This document shows positions 41,543 through 51,800 of a stretch of 64,000 nucleotides of DNA, in pieces. Both the position numbers and the translations under genes were made by a program. The DNA lies in the NCBI GenBank assembly GCA_010909725.1, contig JAACMV010000004.1, forward strand, positions 124,001-188,000, written 5' to 3'. The notes beneath the pieces are model-generated. The model was not told the origin of the DNA, searched no databases, and worked only from the letters and a program-made list of their open reading frames with translations. This DNA is from Picochlorum sp. 'celeri' (taxonomy: Eukaryota > Chlorophyta > Trebouxiophyceae). Each line of letters begins with the position of its first letter. The first letter of the stretch is position 1.

Positions 41543-42924
41543 ATGGTTGTTTCAACGCGACACACGAAACGTCAGGATACGGGGGGAGTTTCTGGAAAAA
41601 AACATAAAAAAATAGATGGATCTACGCATACTGATTATGATCCATGGACTCAGTTTCTCTATGTTCCCAGGACGGTGACTTTTCTGGTTGTGGGTCTGTT
41701 GGCTCTGACGTATTTTAGCCATCCTTTTGAATCTAGCAGCATACAAGATCCGTTGGCGGCACGGAAAGCATCGTATGAGAATGTAAAGCATGGAATATGG
41801 GCGATTGTCTCTGTATTTTTGGGGTATTCTGCTGTTCAAGGGACGTCTTCTCCTCATCTGGTCAGGCCACATCCATCATTTTGGAAGCTGGTGCATGGTG
41901 TCATGATCTGCTATCTCTCCTTCATGGTCTTCCTTCTGTTTCAGACTGTGGATGATGCTCGTATATTTCTCAAGGTATGGTGTATGCGTTAAACCTGGTG
42001 GGTGACGAGAAGAGCAAACATGATATGGTGCTTGCTGTGCAGCATTTGTACCCAGAGCTGGGTGTGGAATTGGCAGAGAGGGCATACGGCGAATCGTGCA
42101 ATCTTCTTCTTCCTGACGGTCATGTGAACTGGGGTGTGATTAAAGATACTGTTTTTGATGAATTTGTCATAGCGCATACGTTGGGATGGTGGGGTAAAGC
42201 CCTCATCTTGAGGAATGAAGGGATGCTGTGGGTTGTGAGCATCACATTTGAACTTCTTGAACTGACTTTTCAGCATCTATTGCCGAATTTTAACGAATGT
42301 TGGTGGGATTCGTGGATATTAGATGTGTTAATATGCAATTTTATTGGTATCGTGACAGGCATGTGGACTGTTCGCTATTTCCATAGCAAGGAGTATAATT
42401 GGAGGGGAATATCAGAGCAGCCTACATTGTTTGCAAAAGCGCGGCGAGGTATCATGCAGTTCACACCGCACTCGCTGGATAGTTTCCAGTGGCATATATT
42501 TTCAACACCGAAGAGATGCTTACAATGCTTCTTCCCTGGAGCTGTGATCCTTTTGTTCGAAGTAAACCACTTCTTTTTGAAGTATGAATTATGGGTCCCA
42601 CCCACCAATCCTCTCAACACAATCAGACTGTCAATTCTGTTCCTGATGGCTATACCAGGGATTCGCGAGTATTATGAATTCATCGAGTCAGATTCCAATG
42701 ATATCTTTAATAAACTGGGTCCGTTTGCATGGACAGCGGTCGCTATTGCGTTTGTGGAGACATTAATCATTATAAAGTTTGGACATGGCATGTTCCCGCA
42801 GCCTTGGCCGACCAAAGTCCTGGTCGCATGGGGCACCGCTGCCGCAGTCTTCCTCGTGGTATTTAGCACGTGGAGCTTTCGATTCTATTGGAAGAAGAAG
42901 ACGAAGAAAGACAAGAGAGTTTGA
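41543..42924 (+). CDS. PSS1: Phosphatidylserine synthase, base-exchange type
   Basis: Two exons: 41543-41974 and 42043-42924 (68-nt intron; 437 aa). The ER membrane enzyme swaps the head group of an existing phospholipid for L-serine in a Ca2+-dependent reaction. It matches plant PSS1 throughout: FLLFQTVDDARIFLK, FDEFVIAHTLGWWGKALILR, FELLELTFQHLLPNFNECWW, DVLICNFIGIVTGMWTVRYF, AIPGIREYYEFI and IKFGHGMFPQPWP. About eight to ten hydrophobic segments are visible. The start is ATG 41543; an upstream in-frame GTG is ignored. It is tail-to-tail with the organellar L13 gene (52 bp between stops). Confidence 0.95.
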
Positions 42925-42976
42925 ATGATTTTATTTTGAAAGTTTACAACGATGACTACTTTTTGAAACAAACAAA

Positions 42977-43843
42977 TCACTGCACTGATGGCTTGGCGTC
43001 AATCAACTGTGTGATATCCTTTGGCTTTTGAGCCTCATGTGGGTGAGATGCTCCCTTGTACACCTTGAGATGATTGAACAATTTGCTTCCTATGCGACCC
43101 TTTGGCAACATACCTTTGACTGCCTTCTCCAAAATTCTCTCTGGGATACGTGCTCTAACCTGCTCCAGGGTCTCTTTCTTCCAGCTACCTGGACGTCCAA
43201 CAGTGTGACGATGGTAGATCTTCTGTTGCTCTTTCCTTCCAGTCACATCAATCTTGTCGGCATTGATGACAATGACAAAGGCTCCCATGTCCATTGATGG
43301 AGTATACCCTGGGCTGTTCTTACCACGAATATGATTCGCCACCAGGCTTGCAACTCTTCCGAGAGTCTTTCCCTCAGCGTCTACAATATACCAATCTTTG
43401 TGTACACTTGCGGCATCGCTAGCAGTAGGATAATATGTATCATTCCACTTATCTGCTCCCAAGCTCTGAGCTGCGGCAGCTGCACAAGAGAAAAACCATG
43501 CATCAGTCCATGAAATCACCCTGCCATTGTCATACAATCATGCATACATAAAATGTACCATATGCAACGTACCATGACAGACTCCAGCGGCACGCCTTGC
43601 CACAGTAGGGCGTACTACAGGCGCCACGGAATATCCTACAACATGAGCAGAGTTCTGCAAACACAATCCGATCGTTAGTAGTGAATTTCGACCATTAAAA
43701 ATTCATCTAGAGATATATTGAAGGTTTAGATACCCAGCATCAGCACGAGTGACAGAAGGTGTCGTCGGCGTACACCATACCTTTGCTCTGATAGCAGCTC
43801 TAGGGACCCCCGTTTGGGACACAGAAACAGTTGCGCTCATCAT
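42977..43843 (-). CDS. RPL13: Organellar (plastid) ribosomal protein uL13
   Basis: Three exons on the minus strand: 43781-43843, 43573-43654, 42977-43479 (introns 126 and 93 nt; 215 aa). Exons 1-2 supply a transit peptide ([20 protein letters not shown]...[14 protein letters not shown]). The mature part is bacterial-type L13: [94 protein letters not shown]. The N-terminal WNDTYYPT segment matches the plant chloroplast L13 extension. Two in-frame ATGs start the ORF. It is arranged head-to-head with S15. Confidence 0.93.
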
Positions 43844-44221
43844 CCTATATAGTTTGAAAATAATGTATCGTTTTAGCGTCGGTTACAGGCACAATGTACC
43901 AGTCTAAGGCGATGTTCTGGGATGGATGCCATGAGGGAGGAATGCGTTGACATATCCCATCGGGGATGTACTCTGATGGGGTACTAGTGATTGAGAGAGA
44001 CGGCCGTCTGCCGGCTCCTGTCTCGTGTGGTGGAGCGAGTTTCATCCAACAATGGACAATGCACTGGATCAATGGCATACTTTGATCGACTTACCAACCG
44101 ACTCTTGTCAATAAAAATATATTCTAGAGGAATTTCATAGTTTGGATTGCGTCGATTGCGTAGGAACTGCTTCATAGTAGACACAAGTTTCAGTGCAGTC
44201 GGAGCCAGAAGAGATACAAGT
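43844..44221. other. Shared upstream region of organellar L13 and S15 genes
   Basis: 378 bp between two divergent organellar ribosomal-protein genes; a candidate bidirectional promoter. No extra ORF or RNA was recognised. Confidence 0.5.
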
Positions 44222-44819
44222 ATGGTCGCATTTTTATCAGTCCAGACACAGTCAGGTATGAAAAATATCACGATGTGATACAATGTAGCACGAGTGGTAG
44301 GCTCATTGGCATTGTATGTGTGTGCTGCAGTGTCTCTGCGTGGGGCCGTCGTTCCAGTTGCTCGCCCAACAGTTGTTCGCCGTAGCATTGCTCAGCCAAT
44401 TAGGTATGTTGATTGGATAGGAAATGTATGGATAGATATTCCCTCACAGGACGGAGGGACGTTGTTCTAGGTGGATGGTATGTGAACAGTCGACACCCTG
44501 TACTGAACGCTTTGCCCTTGTTGTTTGCAGCGCCAGATACCGTGGACACGGGACTGACTTGTCAAAGGTGCCAGATTTCCAGCGTCATGAGAACGATTCT
44601 GGTTCTCCAGAGGCTCAGATTGCCCGCATGAGTGCCAGGGTGATCCAGCTCACAGACCATTTGAGAGTGCACAAGACTGACTACTCAACCAGACGCGGAC
44701 TCATGGCTGTCCTCTCCAAGAGAAAGCAGTTGCTCAAGTATCTCAGAAGTAAAGATAAGGCTGCATATGAGAGGTGCATCAATGAGCTTGGAATTCGCCA
44801 GCTCAAGGCTGAGGTGTAA
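44222..44819 (+). CDS. RPS15: Organellar ribosomal protein uS15 (bacterial type)
   Basis: Three exons: 44222-44255, 44331-44403, 44531-44819 (introns 75 and 127 nt; 131 aa). The first two exons were found by frame-matching. They give a basic, acid-free leader (MVAFLSVQTQSVSLRGAVVP then VARPTVVRRSI) ahead of the S15 domain. The core is FQRHENDSGSPEAQIARMSA, HLRVHKTDYSTRRGLMAVLS, KRKQLLKYLRSKDKAAYERC. S15 binds 16S rRNA early in small-subunit assembly. The leader fits plastid or mitochondrial import. Chlorophyte plastid genomes generally lack rps15, so a nuclear plastid copy is plausible, but a mitochondrial role is not excluded. Confidence 0.88.
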
Positions 44820-45002
44820 AACATAGTTTGAGTACAACAGGATTATAATTTTAATGTTTGCGTATAATAACAATACAAATACAATATCTAGACGAAACAG
44901 AATGGGTACAGAATTCCTGTGAACAATATGTGAGTACCATGTCCCACACAAGACGTGGCATGCAATGCAAATAGACTATCAAGGCCGAAGAGATATGCGT
45001 CG

Positions 45003-45656
45003 TCAGGATGTTTTAAAGACGGTTGCATTATTTTCAGCAATGGCCTTCTTCATCTGCTCATCCTGCTGTTTCATTCTCTCCAGCCAATCACTCCCTTGAG
45101 TCTGAGATTCATACTCTTTCGGCAGCAGCGAGGGTCCTCCCGCAAGATATTCTACAGTATTCTTTGCATTCACATCATATGAATGTATCGATTGCTTCAA
45201 TGCCTCATCTCCATGCGATGATCCACCGTTGGCATCATACGTGCAAAAGGTGTCGTGCGTCTTCTCCAAAGCAGTGTCCAGTTGCCTCACATTTTCGGCT
45301 TCCTGCGACATTCACAACAGGTCAATCAGTCCTTGTTTGATTTTGAAAACACGAGCAAAAATAATATTTCTTCAAAGGACACCTACCTTTATCAGTATAT
45401 CTTTGCAGTAATTCGATTCGTAGTCCTTTCGTAGTCCTTGAAACTGAAGGTCCAGCTTGGTCCGCTCCTCTTCCGCGACGCGTTCGAATTCCTCAATGGG
45501 GTTTCCGCGCGCTCGTCCCACATATAATGTCCCATTATCATTTGCTTTCGATTGACTTTCATCTAAGGCCGGAGGTCTGCCCGTACTCTCCTCCGAGGCT
45601 ACCAAACGGGTATGCCCACTTGGGTTCTCCACAACAAGGCCTATTCTCTCGTCCAT
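45003..45656 (-). CDS. Unknown small coiled-coil protein
   Basis: Two exons on the minus strand: 45387-45656 and 45003-45302 (84-nt intron; 189 aa). The splice is in phase (DILIK/EAENVRQLD) and joins two helical, charged segments: EEFERVAEEERTKLDLQFQG and EAENVRQLDTALEKTHDTFC, followed by DWLERMKQQDEQMKKAIAEN. I do not recognise a family. Composition suggests a soluble coiled-coil subunit of a larger complex. The two ORF halves converging on a clean GT-AG junction argue for a real gene. Confidence 0.6.
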
Positions 45657-45795
45657 TACTGCCTCCCACAGGATCTCTGCTGCTATAGTATGTGCATAGA
45701 AGTAGACAGAATGCTTTATAGATTTACAAATTGGACCAGGAGGGAAGGGACATTCAAAGGAACGAAGAATTCTCTAGGTCATCGGTATGATCCTA

Positions 45796-46180
45796 TCAAA
45801 AACGAACTTGACGGGAAAGTATGTAATTGATATACGCCAACCATTGAACAGTGTGTTTGACGGTACATACCCGATAGGGTAGAATCTCACCGAGATACGT
45901 AAATCTTCTTTTTAATGCTGCTCCGACAAGGGAAACGAAACCCAGAGGGAAGGCATGATTGACGGGCCCATAGACAGCCTTGTATACCGTAGAACTTGTC
46001 CATGGTATATTTTGAAGGTATGGCTTTGCTGTCATGTGAATATATGGTGAAGCAATGTGCCAGTTGACCATCTGCCAAAGTGGCGCCTAATTTGCCATCT
46101 ATCGGATTTGGATAGAGAGCAGATTGACTAGGTTCCAAGATTCTGTTGATGGCCCCATACACTTCCAATCCCACAGACAT
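45796..46180 (-). CDS. Possible small membrane protein (weakly supported)
   Basis: On the minus strand an open segment reads TAKPYLQNIPWTSSTVYKAV, then YGPVNHAFPLGFVSLVGAAL and KRRFTYLGEILPYR, up to a GTATGT donor at about 45870. A start is available either at the ATG of MVNWHIA (46071), or at MSVGLE (46180) if an intron of about 90 nt is removed. A short last exon would end FVFDRIIPMT. This gives about 75-85 residues with one hydrophobic stretch, like small mitochondrial inner-membrane subunits, but I cannot assign a family. It may be spurious. Confidence 0.28.
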
Positions 46181-46535
46181 CTCGTCCACAATTATTACTC
46201 ATTTTGTAGCACATCCGGGGTAAACTGAGGGCTCTCCTAAGGATTCTTTGGCCGTATCTTGTCTTTCAGTCTTATCGACAACACTCCAAAGATAGAGACA
46301 AAAAAGAGGTTATAGATACGGCTACGGACAGAAGTTTGCTCAGTTGACGACAATTTTGATTCAGATATTTTGAAAGTATCTCTATCTGTAGATAGCGGAT
46401 GTGCTGCCCTCAAAACGAGTGATTTTGTTGGTCTAGCTCTTTGGGTCTGGAAATGGCTTGTAGCGATTTCAAGGGAGAGTAGATAGAACTACAACGACGG
46501 GATACGTTTAATATCATCTGAAAGAAAATACGGAT
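46181..46535. other. Intergenic, upstream of the NAB1-like gene
   Basis: 355 bp; no coding potential, RNA gene or repeat recognised. Confidence 0.4.
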
Positions 46536-47554
46536 ATGAACGACGCATATATCGAGCAAACTCAGTCTAGTACTGATGTCAGCGATTCAGAAGCCCTTGG
46601 GTTGTCAAGTGGTGAGCCTCATGAGAAGGTCGATCAAGGCGAAAAAGAGCCAGAACCTTCTTCAAAGGTGTGTTACAACGATTTGGATTGAATTTTCATC
46701 ATGATATTGTACTCTACAGACTTTCATGAGCTGTGCAGGATGGATCAACCAGAGCTTTTGGACATGTGAAGTGGTTCAACTGCTCCAAAGGGTTTGGGTT
46801 CATAACCATGGATGGTACCGACGAAGAGGTATTTGTACATCAGAGTAATATTGATACTGAAGGGTTTCGAAGTCTACAGGAGGAAGAGCCTGTAGAATTC
46901 GATCTCGTGGTGGGAGAGGATGGTAAGAAGAAGGCATTCCATGTAACAGGGCCAGGTGGGGCACCACCAAGAGGCCATTATCATGGCCATTCCGGCAGGC
47001 CTGTTATGCCAGGAATGGAAATACCTGGCATGGAAGGTGGATATATGCCCCAAGGTCTGCCAGGACAGGCGTATCCTGTCATGGGAAGAATGCCTCAAGG
47101 CCCAAGTGGACCAGGTATGCCTCCTCATGGATACTATACAACCCAATTACCCCCAGAGGCATTTATGGGATATTATCCCATGAGTGGTTCTGGATATCCA
47201 CAGTACTCTGCGCAGCAGATAATTTCTCCTAGTGGACGCGGATTCTTTCCGGGCGGGCAGAATTGGGCAGGTGCAAGGCCTCCTCCTCCTGGCCAGCCAG
47301 GGTTTAGCAGCGGTCTTCAGGTAGTTGTTCACAATCTTCCCTGGGACTGCACGTGGCAGCAATTGAAAAATGCATTTGAAAGTTGTGGTGAGATAGAAAG
47401 GGCTGACGTTGTATTTGACAGTCAGGGGCGATCGCGTGGGTTTGGTATTGTGCGCTTCCCTAACCAGGAATCAGCAGAACTGGCAGTTCAAACAATGAAC
47501 AATAAAACAATAGGTGGCAGAGTTGTATCTGTTCGTGTAGATAGATTTGCCTGA
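46536..47554 (+). CDS. NAB1: NAB1-like cold-shock-domain + RRM mRNA-binding protein
   Basis: Two exons: 46536-46667 and 46739-47554 (71-nt intron; 315 aa). In Chlamydomonas, NAB1 sequesters light-harvesting antenna (LHCBM) mRNAs in the cytosol and so tunes antenna size. This protein has the same order. After an acidic 44-residue leader comes a cold-shock domain with both RNA-binding motifs (GHVKWFNCSKGFGFITM and VFVHQSNI). A Gly/Pro/Met-rich linker follows, then a C-terminal RRM, SGLQVVVHNLPWDCTWQQLK to SVRVDRFA, nearly collinear with NAB1. The RRM cysteine in PW-C-W (C248) is kept. The second redox cysteine of Chlamydomonas NAB1 is replaced (LAVQTMNN), and the linker lacks its Arg-Gly methylation repeats. 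TGTAAC lies 6 nt past the stop. Confidence 0.88.
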
Positions 47555-47582
47555 AGCAATGTAACAGATAATGTCATCTTCA

Positions 47583-48344
47583 TCATGAAACAGAAACAAA
47601 TATTCGCAATTCATTTCGATCTCCACGAGTTATCCTCAAATCTCTATCCAGAAATACCACATCAAAACTTGAGCTTCTGAAGGAATCATCAAGAAAGTTT
47701 AAAACACTTGGTATGGTCAGTTCTGGAATGGATTGCACCCAGCTACTAAATATGCCCCCCTGAGGTTGAAGTGTAGTTCGGTCATAGGTGATCCTCATCG
47801 TTCTTGCTCCAGAAATGGAGTATGAATGTCCCAAGCATGCTATCACCCTAGGGGTTTCAATCCTATCTCTAAGAATATTTGCCAAAGAAAAGCTAACCTC
47901 GAGGTCTACAACATTGTCAAGCCTCTTCTCTTTCGCATCAATCATCTGCATCACACTGCCAATCTTGACAGGACTGAACTCTCCCGGACGCACCGCATTT
48001 CCAGGATTCTTGGCATTCCCTGGCACAAATTCTGAACTATACAAAAGCTTCCAACGCCCTGCCAATAATTCTTCCTCTACCTTGGGATCATCTAACCGAA
48101 CCACACTGCTCCTTTCTTCAATCTGGTCCACATATGTCTCAATTCTGCGAGCATCTTCTAGTGTCGCGCCCATACCTTTATCCAATGGCGCCGTATATGC
48201 CAATATTTGAGATTTGACATGCTCTTGCTCGCCCTTGGTGGAGATTTGGGCTCTCACAACAAATTCTGCACCCCTCCTCGGACGGTAAACAGACCAGATA
48301 GGTCTGTTGGCTCCTGCTGTTCGCATACCTGCTTGACAAATCAT
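47583..48344 (-). CDS. Plastid lipid-associated protein / fibrillin (PAP family)
   Basis: A 253-residue single-exon plastid protein. Fibrillins bind lipids at plastoglobules and thylakoids. A basic N-terminal leader (RTAGANRPIWSVYRPRRG) precedes the PAP lipocalin-like domain: LLAGRWKLLYSSEFVPG, IGSVMQMIDAKEKRLDNVVD, and the C-terminal FLDDSFRSSSFDVVFLDRDL followed by RITRGDRNELRIFV, where the Asp/Arg-rich end is the hallmark. The subfamily is not resolved. The stop lies 28 bp from the convergent NAB1-like stop, so the 3' UTRs probably overlap. Confidence 0.9.
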   Translation of the reverse strand: MICQAGMRTAGANRPIWSVYRPRRGAEFVVRAQISTKGEQEHVKSQILAYTAPLDKGMGATLEDARRIETYVDQIEERSSVVRLDDPKVEEELLAGRWKLLYSSEFVPGNAKNPGNAVRPGEFSPVKIGSVMQMIDAKEKRLDNVVDLEVSFSLANILRDRIETPRVIACLGHSYSISGARTMRITYDRTTLQPQGGIFSSWVQSIPELTIPSVLNFLDDSFRSSSFDVVFLDRDLRITRGDRNELRIFVSVS

Positions 48345-48881
48345 TATTTCAGATCATTATTGTACCCATGAGGCGGCAAGATGACACATGTAACATCTTG
48401 ACCGATTTCTATTCCTTAAATGAATATTGCGAAATGTCCCGAATCCAAAACTTGCTGACATTTGGTGGCATGCCCAGGTTTCAATCCAGAAAAGATTCCA
48501 AATTTTATATCAAATTCATTAGTAACATTCTGTGATACCTTCATCTCGAGCCGGAAGAGCATTGCAACGCCGTTGAATTTTCAAAGCGGACAGTTTTGTT
48601 ACCGGAAGGGCCGAACAACTGATTTGACACTCTAAAGGTACGTAGATGATATAATTAGTGCAAATTATTGATACATATTTGGTTGTTTCTGAAATAAGGT
48701 GGGTTGGGGATGATACATCAGGGGTACGGGATAACACGGTTGTTGGCAACTGGACAGTTGCCACAGCAGTGGATCTGGTATGAACGTGGTGTGATTGATG
48801 CCTTGTTTGTACTATATAGAGTGTAGAGTTTAGATCCGATCAAGGCATAGAGAGTCTGCTTGATCCAGGGAATTGCGTCGA
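48345..48881. other. Intergenic, divergent promoter region of fibrillin and glucan synthase
   Basis: 537 bp; no further feature recognised. TACTATATAGAG at 48810-48821 lies about 60-70 bp before the glucan synthase ATG and is TATA-like. Confidence 0.4.
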
Positions 48882-51800
48882 ATGGCGAACAAGCGACCTG
48901 CAAAGGTCCTTTTTGGTGCAAGTCCCAATGATGCAGGATGGCATGCTGCGATCCATATGGTCGTTCGCAGGTTAGGAAGGCATTTTGGATTTCAAGCATT
49001 CAACTTGGATTCAAGATCAGATAGAACCAAAAATGTGTACACTCCTGCAACAATATTTCTGGTCACTGATCATCTTCATCACCTGCTGGTGAAGAACTAC
49101 ATGAGAAGGGATAAGACATCAGCTGCTGACGAAGAGAAATTTATCAGAGCTGTATATAGGCTTCATGCAGGGATTTTCCAAGCATACAAGGATTGGTGCA
49201 AGCATGTGGGTTTGATGGAAAGATTACAGGAGTTGGAATATGCCAGCATGCTGCGTGAGAGGGGGAATGTACTTGAGTGGGAGTACTTGCTCGAGGAGCT
49301 GTCTCTTTATTTCTTGGTGTATACTGAGGCATCGAGTGTGCGCCATTGCCCGGAACTGCTGTGGTTTTTGTTTTGGGTGATGAGGAATTCCAAAAACAGG
49401 GCTGCTGCTGTCATGGGCTTGCCATGCACTCATCCTAACTCTGCCAACCAGGCCATCTATTCTGAAGAGTATCGAGCAGTAGTCCGGAAGCAGATTCATC
49501 TCAGAAACAAATATGATGCCGAAATCACAATGATGCGACGTGACCTGCATGTCAGTCCCAATGGGGACTATAAGGATGATAGGGAGTTGGAGAGCATCAA
49601 GGCAGAGGCAGTTCGATCTATACGCAATCTCCTACCAAACATGCGACTTGAAACCGATTTAATGGTAGATATGGTAGCATATGGGGATTCTGGATCGTTT
49701 TTAGATCGCGTTATTGAGCCGATCTTTAACTACTTTGCATTAGAAGTTCTCGAGAAGAAAATGCAAGGCAAAGACATCCAGGCTCGAGTTGCGTATGATG
49801 ACTGCAATGAGAGTCTCTGTTCAAAAGAAATGGTTAAAAGGGTGCTTTCTGATCTTGGTATAAAAATAAACATGAGGCGGAAGAGAATCTTTATGAACAA
49901 TGACCCATATGACACACTGCTCTCTGTTGGTGAGGAGGGCCAGGCATTGAGAAGCCAGGCCACCAATCAAGAAATGTATAGCAGAACAGGATGGAATTAT
50001 AAGAATGCTGTGGCTTGGTGGAAAAAGAAAGTCTTTGGCAAGACCTTTGTGGAGAGGAGATCATGGCTCACCATGGGAAGGGCATTCTTCAGAGTTTGGA
50101 TGTTCCTCATTCTGGAATTTCAAACCATGTGTCTCTTTTTATGGGCCTGGGACTATGAAAAATATCGTTGGTATTGGATGTCGACACTGGTCGGAACACA
50201 CGCATTCGGAAACTTGTGTTATGAAATTGCTGGTGCTTGGACACAGAGAGGTACAAAGGATGTCCGTTTGCATGGTAGCCCGTTCTGGAAGTATCATGCA
50301 AGGGGTGTCTTAGAGTGGCTCATAATTTTAGCAGTTTTAGCCTTGTGCTTTGTCTCTCAGTGGCTGAACTACTTTGATGGGCTATATCTGTGGTGGTATG
50401 TCGCTGGAGCTTACACAGGGATTGTTGTTTTCCAGGCAGTCTTTTCACAGAGAGATGGTTACTGCATCTCCATCACAAACTCAATCGCATATCTTTTCAG
50501 AGCATGCAAATTATATCCATTTGCTTGGCTCTTTGATTTCATCGGACGATCAAGTGCAAGACCACCTGCAGAGCAGTACTTAGCTCCGTACCAGCTGAAA
50601 GTCGGTTGGGGTACATATCTGTCGAATGCTGTTTTCTGGATCCTTGTTCTGGCGGCCAAGATTGCATTTGATTGGTTTGCAGTAATGTATACGATGAAAG
50701 ATGCTGTGATAGCCTTGTTCAATTATGGAAGCTGGATGGGCTATAATGCAGAGACAGGTGAGGATACAGGCTATGACCTTGATATCATCCTGTGCATCGG
50801 GAGGGTGATTCCTGGCTTCATTGTGATCATGAATGATATGCAAATCTTTTACTACATCGTTGGAGCATGTGTTGGTGGTCTGAAAGGCTTATTACAACTC
50901 AATCTGGGCTCCATCACTTCATTCCAAGAGTTAGTTCTGACATTCCACAAAGCTCCTCAGTACTGGGGGCAGAGATGTTTATCACGAGAAGGAAAGATGA
51001 ATATACAAGAGAGGGTCAAGAAGGTGATGAACAATGACGTGAATGGCTCATCAGCACATGCTTTTGAAACCCAGACAGAAGCCATGAGAAGACGACACTC
51101 ACCAAGTGATGCTGCGTTGTATTCAGAGCATGTTTTTGACGCAACAGCCTCTATCCTATCGAATCCTCAGCGTAAAAATGCTCGCTTACATCTTCAAGAT
51201 AATGATCTGCCTCTCTGGCTCACCTTTGCTGATGTTTGGAACACAGCTGTACAGGAGCTTCGAGACCTGGATTTGATTTCCAACAAAGAGCAGGGCTGCT
51301 TGAAATTTGTGGATTTGTATCTTGATGATGAAACCAGTGTAGTTCCTGGAATGAAGCCAATCATGCTTCCAATTTTCTTCTATGGTGGTCAAGTTACCAG
51401 GGCAATTGAGTCACCTGGGGATGATCCTACTCAGGGTGTTGTGCTGTCAGAGATCAGGTCCCTTCTTGTATACCTTCTGGCGCAGACTGGAATTATATCC
51501 GAATCTCAGGTTAAAGCATTCTGCGAGTTTGAGCCCGAGAAAAAAGCAGGGAAGCTAGAGCAAAAACTCATGAGAAATAAAGCAATCGAGTCTGTCTCAA
51601 AATTATGCAAATGCATTCAGGGAATCATGGCACCTGACCAAAGCACCTTCACTCAGAATGAAAAGTTCAAGGATTTACGAAACATTTTGAAGAATCTTTG
51701 TGATACTGCATCCTATGAAGCTCAGATAGTTCTCAGCAAACATAAATCACCACCCCGTGGTGCCAGTGAGAGCAATCCATCAAGGTTGAAGCATGGCAAA

